From the NCBI GenBank assembly GCA_027039465.1, contig JALWEA010000147.1, positions 1 to 14,673 of the forward strand: DNA of 14,673 nt, in the 5' to 3' direction. Made by a program: the position numbers and the translations under genes. A model generated the notes under the pieces. That model was not told where the DNA came from, ran no database searches, and saw only the letters and a program-made list of their open reading frames with translations. Shown here piece after piece: positions 7,509 through 14,274 of the stretch. Numbering within the stretch: the first letter of the stretch is position 1; each line of letters starts with the position of its first letter. Origin of the DNA: Calditrichia bacterium. Its GTDB lineage: Bacteria > Calditrichota > Calditrichia > Calditrichales > Calditrichaceae.

Positions 7509-7576
7509 CCCCGCTGGGGCGTCACTCTTTTCTATTTTAGGGCGCTGCCCATCTCTTACTATGCCCCGCTGGGGCG
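7509..7576 (+). repeat. REP-like triple mini-hairpin cluster beside the RAYT gene
   Basis: Three hairpins share the loop GCT: CCCC-GCT-GGGG (7509-7519), GGGC-GCT-GCCC (7540-7550) and GCCCC-GCT-GGGGC (7563-7575). The 13-mer CCCCGCTGGGGCG occurs twice (7509-7521 and 7564-7576), 55 bases apart. The cluster begins 6 nt after the transposase stop. From memory, very similar CCCCGCTGGGGC units are dispersed in Bacteroidetes-type genomes; that could not be checked here. The last hairpin lies within the first codons of the following gene. Confidence 0.75.
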
Positions 7577-10500
7577 CCGGTTCCCTCTTGTTCCTTCTTC
7601 TCGCCCTATTCTCTTTCTCGGGCGTAACGGCCCAGCCCGCGCATGAACAAAACGCCCATTCCCGCCAATTCCTGGCTAAACCGGCTTCCGTCTTTGATCG
7701 GGCTACCGGATTTATGGATGCCGGTAAAATGAAGGTCATGGGTGTGGAAAATTTCGGCCTTCTCTGCGGTTGGGATCATCCCGGTTACCAAAGCTGGTAT
7801 CCCGGCGCTTTTCATGGCGATTGGGGCGAGGTGCGTTGGATTGCTCCCGTAATTCTCATGCCCAAAGGTCCGTGGGGCGCCAAACACACCAATGGCCCGG
7901 ATCTTCCCGAAGATCGCTCCGATCAATACAACGCCATCGAATCGTTTTCGGCCATCCATTTGCATGACGGTGACGGCCCCACCTTTACCGATTGGGAAGC
8001 TTTTGACGGCAGCGCTGAACATTATCATGGCAAACTAACCCAGGATAATATTCCCGTAATCGCCACAAGTACGCTGCCCAACAGTTGGCCCGAAGGCTAT
8101 TATGATAAAAACGACCACTGGGTCTCCACACCAGGCGAGCATCATTGGCCCGGGCATTGGGCCTTGGATCCGGATGAAAGCTCGCCCACTTATGGCAAAC
8201 CGTTGCCTGGTGAATTCGTCTCCAATCAGGACATCTTCTTTATTTCCACCGACAAATACAACGGCATTCGGCCGGGAGCCATCACGGCGCGTTACGGTTA
8301 TCCGGTTGGTATCGACATGGAAGTTAGCGGCTACAGTTATTCCACGCCGCTTTACCAGAACGTCGTCTTCTTCAATATCAATTTTATTTTTCGTACCAAA
8401 GAACAATTAACCAATCCCGACAGTCGCTTTTACGATCCAAATCGCCATTTTTACGACGGGACAATTGACAGCGTTTATTTCGCCTTTTTTGTCGATCCCG
8501 ATCTGCCCGGACGCTATTTGGTACCGGGATCTAACTATCGTCAGGCCACGCCGTGGGCCGAGGACGATTACGGTTTGATTTACGATTACGACAATGACGG
8601 CAAGATCGATGTCTTTTTGGCCTTCGATAAACAGGATTATTTTAAAGATCAGGTTTATCCGCAAAACGAAGGGCCTGTTTCGGCTTACGGAATTAATTTT
8701 TTCAGAACGCCATTGAAAGACCCGTCGGATCCCAATAGTCCGCAATTGGGCATTACCGGATTCCACTGGTTCGATCAGGATGAAGCCATGCGACCTTCCA
8801 AAATTAACGCTCAGTGGGAAAAAACATTGTACGCCCTTTCTGCCGGGAAGCCCGAGCTGATGCCCGCCACGGAACGTCCCAAATGGTTTCATGGTAATAA
8901 TCCCGATCAGGACGACGTGGGTCTGCTCAAAGATTATCAGGAATCCTTCCCGGTGGGTAGCCGACCCGATATCCAATTCTGGTTTAGTTCCGGGCCTTTT
9001 AGCATTTCGCCAGGCGATACGATTCCCATTCACATCGGTATTGTGGGCGGTACGCCCGATCCCGGCCCGTTGGATGCCGAAGGATTTCCCACCAATCCGC
9101 CCGACGTGCGCTTTGCCACCGTATTCGAGGCATTGCGCCAGGCCGACAGTTTGTACAAAAACAACTTCATCGGTTTTCGGCCTCCCAAGGCGCCCACATT
9201 GAATGCCGTGGGCACAAAAGTAACCGACAAATACGATCTGCCCGTTGTTTACGGCCAGAACGGCAAAGTAACCTTGTATTGGGACGATAAATCCGAAAAA
9301 TCATTTGAAATTATTACGCGCGAATACGATTTTGAAGGTTACCGCATTTACCGCACGCAGGCTGCCGTGGAAGGGCAGGGACAGCCGGAATGGGGAACAC
9401 CGATTTACGATTATTCGGGCAAGAATATTGTGGGCTATCAACCATTGGCTCAGTATGATTTGGTAGATGAATGGCAAGGTCCCGATCCCTTGAATCCCTT
9501 TTTCAATCTCGGTAAAAACACCGGCTTAAAATACACCTTTGTCGATCACAATGTGGTTAACGGTGTGCGCTATCGATACACCATTACGGCTTACGATCAT
9601 CCCAATTTAACAGCCGAGCAACCGGCTTTGGAATCATCACGCGGTAACGATCCGCGTCTGATTCAGACCGTCGACGTTATTCCCGGATTACAGCCGCAGG
9701 GATTCATTGGCGGCAGTGTGGACTCCAACGTGACTCATGTTTCGGGATTGGCTACCGGTTACATTTTTGTGCAGCCGATCGATCCCATAAATATTAGCGG
9801 TCACACGTATCGCCTTACTTTCAAGGATTCGTTGAAAAATTTAAAACTGGATATTTACGACGAAGAAACCGGGCAGTATTTATTCACCGATTACAATAAT
9901 ATCTGGCAAGAAAAGGATCTTCCCGTCGCCCAACCGCGTCCTATTTTTGACGGCATCGGTTTGAAAATAATCAATCATAATCATGTGGAGGAATTGGATC
10001 AAGGCTGGCAGACGGTTCACGGTGATACGTCCGATTATCGGTTCGGGGTGCTCACACCAACTGCCGATAGCATTATTGCGCCTTACGATTATGCCATTGT
10101 CTTCGGCGATTCCACGCCAAAATTCGCCGCTTCCGGTAATTCCGCTTACGTACCGTTTCAGGTTTTCAATATTACCAAAGACCCTCAAATGAAACATCCG
10201 CTGAAACTCTTTGTGCGCAATCCGGCGCTTCCCTGGACAAGCGGAGATTTCATCTATTTTCTGGAACCGGATGTGCACCACAAAACATGGACCATTACGA
10301 TTGAGTGGGACAAAGGCGCCAAAAAACCCGATGCCGGCGATGTGTATGTCTACCGAACAAAGAAGCCGTTTAAAGAAGGAGATGTTTACGAAATCCGTAC
10401 GCAGGCTTTTAAAAACGATCCCAATGAGGTGGATTTGTCGCAGGTAAAAGTCGTGCCGAATCCTTACATGGTATACAGCCTGGCAGAACAGGCTTCCACC

Positions 10501-10743
10501 CATCCGGACCGTTTTACGCACGAATTACGCTTTACCCATTTGCCGCCCAAATGCACGATTAAAATCTACACGGTAAAAGGAGATTTGGTGAAAACGCTGC
10601 ATCACGACGCACCGACCATCGGGGAAGAACGTTGGAATTTGCAATCCGATGAAAATTTGGAAGTTTCCTACGGCGTTTATATTTACACCGTAAAAACGCC
10701 GGACGGTAAAAAGAAAATGGGCAAGTTTGCTATTATTTGGTAA
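7561..10743 (+). CDS. Large exported protein with FlgD-like/type IX-type C-terminal sorting domain
   Basis: From ATG 7561 the protein has 1060 residues. MPRWGAG followed by a Leu/Phe-rich core and cleavage after VTA (24) is a credible signal peptide. The reading frame stays open upstream to ATG 7480 and ATG 7465 inside the transposase gene, but those starts add a polar repeat-encoded leader; none has a clear ribosome-binding site. DYDNDGKID at 342-350 resembles a calcium-binding loop. Residues about 540-680 look fibronectin-III-like, with GYRIYRT and YRYTITAYDHPN. The last 99 residues (VVPNPY..., LRFTHLPPKCTIKIYTVKGDLVKTL, GVYIYTVKTPDGKKKMGKFAI) are a FlgD/Por-secretion-type C-terminal domain common in Calditrichota-like bacteria, which directs export and surface attachment. 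No catalytic domain is recognised. It is probably a surface partner of the upstream receptor, delivered by the downstream PorV-like protein or its relatives. Confidence 0.85.
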   Translation: MPRWGAGSLLFLLLALFSFSGVTAQPAHEQNAHSRQFLAKPASVFDRATGFMDAGKMKVMGVENFGLLCGWDHPGYQSWYPGAFHGDWGEVRWIAPVILMPKGPWGAKHTNGPDLPEDRSDQYNAIESFSAIHLHDGDGPTFTDWEAFDGSAEHYHGKLTQDNIPVIATSTLPNSWPEGYYDKNDHWVSTPGEHHWPGHWALDPDESSPTYGKPLPGEFVSNQDIFFISTDKYNGIRPGAITARYGYPVGIDMEVSGYSYSTPLYQNVVFFNINFIFRTKEQLTNPDSRFYDPNRHFYDGTIDSVYFAFFVDPDLPGRYLVPGSNYRQATPWAEDDYGLIYDYDNDGKIDVFLAFDKQDYFKDQVYPQNEGPVSAYGINFFRTPLKDPSDPNSPQLGITGFHWFDQDEAMRPSKINAQWEKTLYALSAGKPELMPATERPKWFHGNNPDQDDVGLLKDYQESFPVGSRPDIQFWFSSGPFSISPGDTIPIHIGIVGGTPDPGPLDAEGFPTNPPDVRFATVFEALRQADSLYKNNFIGFRPPKAPTLNAVGTKVTDKYDLPVVYGQNGKVTLYWDDKSEKSFEIITREYDFEGYRIYRTQAAVEGQGQPEWGTPIYDYSGKNIVGYQPLAQYDLVDEWQGPDPLNPFFNLGKNTGLKYTFVDHNVVNGVRYRYTITAYDHPNLTAEQPALESSRGNDPRLIQTVDVIPGLQPQGFIGGSVDSNVTHVSGLATGYIFVQPIDPINISGHTYRLTFKDSLKNLKLDIYDEETGQYLFTDYNNIWQEKDLPVAQPRPIFDGIGLKIINHNHVEELDQGWQTVHGDTSDYRFGVLTPTADSIIAPYDYAIVFGDSTPKFAASGNSAYVPFQVFNITKDPQMKHPLKLFVRNPALPWTSGDFIYFLEPDVHHKTWTITIEWDKGAKKPDAGDVYVYRTKKPFKEGDVYEIRTQAFKNDPNEVDLSQVKVVPNPYMVYSLAEQASTHPDRFTHELRFTHLPPKCTIKIYTVKGDLVKTLHHDAPTIGEERWNLQSDENLEVSYGVYIYTVKTPDGKKKMGKFAIIW

Positions 10744-10802
10744 ATAAAAATGCAGAAACCTTTGAGAAATTAATTTGCGATTTTTAACTCACCCCCTCAT
10801 TC

Positions 10803-10828
10803 CCCCTTTCTTCTTCGAAGAGAAGGGG
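10803..10828. repeat. Imperfect GC-rich hairpin, possible REP-like unit
   Basis: CCCC (10803-10806) faces GGGG (10825-10828) across a pyrimidine/purine stem centred on the 8-bp palindrome CTTCGAAG (10813-10820). The pairing needs a mismatch or bulge. No T-run follows, so it is not a good terminator on the plus strand. Confidence 0.35.
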
Positions 10829-10894
10829 AGGTAATCTGCCGATCAGCAAGAACTTAGCTATGATTAGTGGGAGAGTAAAAATCAGCATCGAATA

Positions 10895-10937
10895 TTCAAA
10901 ATTTGAAAAAATTCTGAAATCATGGCATTTTTTCAAA
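10895..10937. repeat. AT-rich inverted repeats upstream of the PorV-family gene
   Basis: TTTGAAAAAAT (10902-10912) and ATTTTTTCAAA (10927-10937) are perfect 11-bp inverted arms around a 14-nt loop. TTCAAA-a-TTTGAA (10895-10907) overlaps the left arm, so the TTTGAA half can pair either way. It could be a regulator site or an upstream structural element. Confidence 0.4.
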
Positions 10938-10982
10938 GGTTTCATATAGTAAAACAATGATTTTTAAACCACCATTTTAAGA

Positions 10983-11014
10983 TGAAAATCCCGAGTATCG
11001 GGACAATAGCAGGG
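10983..11014 (+). repeat. Palindromic repeat, copy A (TCCCGA-GTA-TCGGGA)
   Basis: A 6-bp perfect stem around GTA (10989-11003) is embedded in a 32-base unit beginning TGAAAA and ending ATAGCAGGG. The unit recurs at 12233-12264 with 29 of 32 bases identical; one difference is in the loop. Copy A ends 52 nt before the PorV-family start codon. Confidence 0.7.
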
Positions 11015-11066
11015 AGGGTCGGAAGTGGGTTCCGATTATTTGATTGACCTAATCAAAGGAATTCGA

Positions 11067-12149
11067 ATGAAAACAAAAGATCATAAAACATTCAATCGCG
11101 CAACAAGCAAAACAGTCAAAAGGGCTGTTTGGGTGCTAATGGCATTGTTCGCCGTTTCGGGATTAAACAAACCGAGCTATGCCGGAGACTTGGTTAAAGT
11201 CGGCACCACAGCGGCCAACTTTTTGCAGTTGCGGGTTGGCGCCAGGGCCATTGCCATGGGCGGTTCCTTTGTTGGGCTGGCCAACGATGTCAGCGCTCTT
11301 TATTGGAATCCGGCCGGAATCACCGATCTTCCGGGCGTGCAGGCTTTTTATCAAAACAGTCGTTTGTACGCCGGACTAAAGCATCAAAGCTTCGGCCTTT
11401 CCTATGCGCTTGACGGTCAAAATTATTTGGGATTTTTGGTGAATTATTTGGACATGGGCAAAATGGAGCAAACCACGTTGGAGTCGCCCGAAGGAACCAA
11501 CCAAACCTTTGATGCCGCTTCCATGGCCATCGGCCTGACCTTTGCCCGTCAGCTGACCAATCGCGTTTCCTTCGGCATTACGGCCAAGTACATTCAGGAG
11601 CGCATCTGGCTGGAATATGCCCGAGGCTACGCTTTCGACATTGCCACCATGTACAACATTCGCGAAAAGGGCATTCGCATCGGCATGAATTTAAGCAATA
11701 TGGGACCGGACATGGGCATCGGTCAGGCGCCGCATCTTAAATTTTACAAGCGCAAACCGGACGATTATCCGGGCAGCCCGCAACCCGAAGCGCAGTTAAG
11801 CACGAAAACGTTTCCTTTGCCCTTGGCTTTTTCAATGGGCGTCGGCATTGATTGGCTCGGGCAAACGGCTCTGCGCCACAGCGAAGAAAACCGGATTACC
11901 ACGGCCGTCAGTATTACCGACGGCTACGATAGTCCGTTTCGTATGAATTTGGGATTGGAATATGCCTGGCACGAAGTACTCGCCTTTCGGGCCGGGTATT
12001 ATTTGAATTACGATACCGAAAATTATTCATTGGGCTTCGGGCTGAACATTTACAAGTATGCCAGGATCAATTTACAAATCGATTACGCCTGGATGAATTA
12101 CGGCGATTTGGGTTCCATTAATGCCTATGGGCTGCAGTTTAAATTTTAG
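11067..12149 (+). CDS. PorV/PorQ-family outer-membrane beta-barrel protein
   Basis: From ATG 11067 the protein has 360 residues. AAAGGA 6 nt upstream (11055-11060) selects this start over an in-frame ATG at 11025. A long positively charged n-region, a hydrophobic stretch (20-33) and SYA before residue 40 form a signal peptide. The hallmark block RVGARAIAMGGSFVGLANDV followed by SALYWNPAG (56-84) is diagnostic of PorV/PorQ/UPF0164 relatives of the FadL-like barrel fold. The rest is alternating strand/turn sequence ending in LQFKF, with the terminal Phe expected of an outer-membrane barrel. In Porphyromonas, PorV carries type IX cargo from the translocon to the attachment complex by binding the C-terminal sorting domain. 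Its position 323 nt after a protein with such a domain suggests it is a dedicated partner. A different barrel function remains possible, because this family is large in Calditrichota-like genomes. Confidence 0.9.
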   Translation: MKTKDHKTFNRATSKTVKRAVWVLMALFAVSGLNKPSYAGDLVKVGTTAANFLQLRVGARAIAMGGSFVGLANDVSALYWNPAGITDLPGVQAFYQNSRLYAGLKHQSFGLSYALDGQNYLGFLVNYLDMGKMEQTTLESPEGTNQTFDAASMAIGLTFARQLTNRVSFGITAKYIQERIWLEYARGYAFDIATMYNIREKGIRIGMNLSNMGPDMGIGQAPHLKFYKRKPDDYPGSPQPEAQLSTKTFPLPLAFSMGVGIDWLGQTALRHSEENRITTAVSITDGYDSPFRMNLGLEYAWHEVLAFRAGYYLNYDTENYSLGFGLNIYKYARINLQIDYAWMNYGDLGSINAYGLQFKF

Positions 12150-12168
12150 CCGAAGATGCCCGTTGTTC

Positions 12169-12184
12169 TAACAAAAGTTTGTTA
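12169..12184 (+). terminator. Weak AT-rich hairpin after the PorV-family gene
   Basis: TAACAAA and TTTGTTA form a perfect 7-bp stem with an AG loop, 19 nt after the stop codon. It is AT-rich and lacks a proper T-run, so it is at best a weak terminator. Confidence 0.25.
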
Positions 12185-12232
12185 TTTGAAAAATTTAAAT
12201 GTTAACACTTTTTTTCAGGCGCCCTTCAGTGT

Positions 12233-12264
12233 TGAAAATCCCGAGAATCGGGAAGATAGCAGGG
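12233..12264 (+). repeat. Palindromic repeat, copy B (TCCCGA-GAA-TCGGGA)
   Basis: Second copy of the 32-base unit at 10983-11014, differing at three positions, with the 6-bp stem intact. The sequence after both copies stays similar (G-rich, ending in AGTGRGTT), so the true unit is probably near 45 bases. A related palindrome, CCCGA-TAAA-TCGGG, lies at 12358-12371 inside the neighbouring element. Confidence 0.7.
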
Positions 12265-12305
12265 GGCAGGAGTGAGTTCAAAAAGTTTTTTAAATATTTT
12301 AATGG

Positions 12306-12491
12306 GTTCACTCTAAAAAGGGGCTAAAGCCTCTCTTGGTGTAAAATCCCCATCCTCCCCGATAAATCGGGATGTAAACAGAAGGGTGGGGCTAACTAAG
12401 TAAAAAGCCATAAGTTAGCCCCAACATTTATGTTGGGGATAAATCTTAAGAAACTCTATATTTTAGCCCTTTAGGGCTTTTTAGAGTAAAC
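12306..12491. repeat. 186-bp structured element with 15-bp terminal inverted repeats (MITE/REP-type)
   Basis: The ends, GTTCACTCTAAAAAG (12306-12320) and CTTTTTAGAGTAAAC (12477-12491), match as inverted repeats at 14 of 15 positions. Inside are GGGGCT/AGCCTC (12320-12333), a 9-bp stem CCCCATCCT/AGGGTGGGG (12348-12356 with 12383-12391, one G-T pair) enclosing CCCGA/TCGGG (12358-12371), GGGGCTAACT/AGTTAGCCCC (12388-12397 with 12413-12422), CCCCAACAT/ATGTTGGGG (12419-12438) and AGCCCT/AGGGCT (12465-12478). Neighbouring stems share bases and so are alternative. No coding capacity and no obvious target duplication are seen. Confidence 0.75.
12465..12482 (+). terminator. Possible intrinsic terminator inside the inverted-repeat element
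   Basis: AGCCCT-TT-AGGGCT is followed by TTTT, then AG, on the plus strand. It could end transcripts entering from the PorV-family gene, about 46 nt before the OPT start codon. The stem is short, and the hairpin may instead serve as a repeat element. Confidence 0.4.
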
Positions 12492-12528
12492 ACTTTATTA
12501 GAATTCAAAATTGTAACCGGAAGAGCGA

Positions 12529-14274
12529 ATGCACGTATCCGCTAAAACACAGGAATATCCCGAAGTAACGTGGCAGGCCGTGGCCGTCGGCGTTTTCATC
12601 GGACTGTTGATGACCGCCAGTTTTTCTTACGCCGCTTTGGTATTGGGCTTTTCAACCAACGGTTCACCTGTGGCCGCCATTTTGGGTTGGGGCATTATGC
12701 GTGCCGTTTTTAAAAAGGGAACGATTGTCGAAAACAACATCATTCAGACCATCGCTTCCGGTATTAATACGGCGACGGCAGGGGTGATTTTTACCGTGCC
12801 CATTTTGTTGATTCGCGGCGTGCATTTTAACGTATTGTGGGTGGGCGCGGCCACCGTCGCCGGAGCTATCTTGGGCGTGGGTTTCATCATTCCCATTCGC
12901 AAACAAATGCTGGATATCGATCGTTTGCGTTTCCCGTCCGGTACCGCTATTGCTTCCATCTTGCGCTCACCGGCCGAGGGAATGAAAAAGTCGCGTTTGT
13001 TGATTTACGGCGCTTTGCTCTCGTCCGCCGTTTATGTGATTACCCAGTTCCCGCGCCTGGGCTTACCGCTCATCATTCCGTCCTCCATCGATTTGGGACA
13101 AATTTTACACCTGCCGTCTTACATTAACAATGTTTGGGCGGTTTCTTTGCTTAGCTTGGGGATCGGCTTTATCGCCGGACGCAACGGACTGTTTGTTTTG
13201 GCCGGCGGCATTTTGGCCTATTGGTTCATCACGCCGTTTATGATACACCTGGGTTGGGTACCGCAAAATTTAACGGGATCGCAAATCACTTCCTTCATTC
13301 ACGGGAACATGACCCGCCCGTTGGGCATCGGCATGCTCATCGGCGGCTCATTGATTAGCATTGTGCTCACCTTACCGGCTATTAAAGCCACCATTAAAAG
13401 TTTTAATTTGAATAAAATCCAACAAAAAACCAATGATGAACTTTCCATTAAAATTCTGTATACGGTCATTTTGGTCGCTTTTGTTCTCTTCTTTCTGGCG
13501 GCCTATTTCACCTCGTCCATCGGTATTATTGCCGCTTTGATTGTTTCTTTGGTCGGAACGTTGTGGCTTTGGTTTGCGGGCATCATTGTTTCGCAGGCCA
13601 CGGGCATGACCGACTGGACGCCCATCAGCGGGATGTCCCTGTTGGCCGTGGCTATTTTGATGATGTTCCTGCCCTCCGACGAAGTGGTGACCGCCGTGCT
13701 CATCGGCGCAGCCGTTTCGGTGGCTATTGCCGAATGCGCGGATATGATGCAGGATTTAAAAACCGGTTATTTGGTGGGCAGTCGCCCTTATCGCCAACAA
13801 GCGATGCAGTTGGCCGTGGCCTGGCTGGGGCCGATTGTTTCAATCAGCGTGATGTTGCTGATTTGGAATAGCGGCGGTGTTGATCCGGTAACCGGCCACA
13901 AATTACCGGGTTTCGGTCCGGGCACCGATATCGAAGCGCCGCAAGCGGTGGCCCTTGGCGCCACGATCGATAGCGTCATTAAAGGTAATGTTCCGGCACA
14001 GAAATATTTGGCCGGCGGCATTTTGGGTGCCTTGCTTTCGTTCTCCGGCATTCCCGGCCTGGGTGTTATTATGGGCATTGCCATGTATTTGTCCATTAAA
14101 TACATCTTGCCATACGGACTCGGCAGTTTACTTTATTTATTGGTGGTTTGGAAGTGGGGTAAAGAATGGGCGGAAAAATGGGGCGTACCGTTTGCCGCGG
14201 GACTCATCGTCGGTGAAGCGTTGCTCATTATTACGTTTGCCATGTTAACCGTAGGGGGCGTGATTGCACCATGA
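12529..14274 (+). CDS. OPT-family (oligopeptide transporter) integral membrane protein
   Basis: The 581-residue protein is almost entirely hydrophobic helices, probably 12-16 membrane segments, as expected for the OPT family. These are proton-coupled importers of peptides or metal chelates in the inner membrane. Family signatures visible are the early VAVGVFIGLLMTASFSYAAL segment, ENNIIQTIASG (68-78), RFPSGTA (134-140) and a late IPGLGVIMGIAMY stretch. Length fits the shorter bacterial clade. The start ATG 12529 has GGAAG at 12519-12523. Its substrate cannot be read from the sequence. It overlaps the next gene by ATGA at 14271-14274, implying translational coupling. It lies directly downstream of the structured repeat element, which may contain a terminator, so it likely has its own promoter although none is clear. 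Confidence 0.93.
   Translation: MHVSAKTQEYPEVTWQAVAVGVFIGLLMTASFSYAALVLGFSTNGSPVAAILGWGIMRAVFKKGTIVENNIIQTIASGINTATAGVIFTVPILLIRGVHFNVLWVGAATVAGAILGVGFIIPIRKQMLDIDRLRFPSGTAIASILRSPAEGMKKSRLLIYGALLSSAVYVITQFPRLGLPLIIPSSIDLGQILHLPSYINNVWAVSLLSLGIGFIAGRNGLFVLAGGILAYWFITPFMIHLGWVPQNLTGSQITSFIHGNMTRPLGIGMLIGGSLISIVLTLPAIKATIKSFNLNKIQQKTNDELSIKILYTVILVAFVLFFLAAYFTSSIGIIAALIVSLVGTLWLWFAGIIVSQATGMTDWTPISGMSLLAVAILMMFLPSDEVVTAVLIGAAVSVAIAECADMMQDLKTGYLVGSRPYRQQAMQLAVAWLGPIVSISVMLLIWNSGGVDPVTGHKLPGFGPGTDIEAPQAVALGATIDSVIKGNVPAQKYLAGGILGALLSFSGIPGLGVIMGIAMYLSIKYILPYGLGSLLYLLVVWKWGKEWAEKWGVPFAAGLIVGEALLIITFAMLTVGGVIAP

Larger units (their letters stand above)
10744..11066. other. Repeat-rich gap between the surface-protein and PorV-family genes
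   Basis: This stretch of 323 bases holds, in order, an imperfect C/T-G/A hairpin (10803-10828), an AT-rich inverted repeat (10895-10937), a copy of a TCCCGA/TCGGGA palindromic repeat (10983-11014) and the ribosome-binding site of the PorV-family gene. A reading frame extends upstream of the preferred PorV start to 11025, but has no ribosome-binding site. No RNA gene or convincing terminator is seen. Confidence 0.5.
12150..12528. other. Repeat-rich gap between the PorV-family and OPT transporter genes
   Basis: This 379-base gap contains an AT-rich hairpin (12169-12184), copy B of the TCCCGA palindromic repeat (12233-12264), and a 186-bp structured element with terminal inverted repeats (12306-12491). 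The ribosome-binding region of the OPT gene (GGAAG near 12519) follows. No open reading frame of note and no recognised RNA family are seen. Confidence 0.55.

Noticed and set aside
7465..7560. Upstream extension of the giant exported protein to ATG 7465 or 7480
   Set aside because: The extension overlaps the transposase gene in another frame and encodes repeat-derived residues before a normal signal peptide. It would place 27-32 polar residues ahead of the hydrophobic core.
8407..9033. 208-codon minus-strand reading frame inside the giant protein gene
   Set aside because: It is fully antisense to a gene with consistent domain content, has no recognised motif, and looks like a codon-bias shadow. 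The same applies to the 213-codon minus-strand frame at 9880-10521.
11025..11066. Earlier in-frame ATG for the PorV-family protein
   Set aside because: No ribosome-binding site precedes it, while ATG 11067 has AAAGGA at ideal spacing and still gives a full signal peptide.
12306..12491. CRISPR array or riboswitch as an explanation for the structured gap
   Set aside because: There are no regularly spaced identical repeats with unique spacers and no recognised aptamer core. Terminal inverted repeats fit a REP/MITE-type element better.
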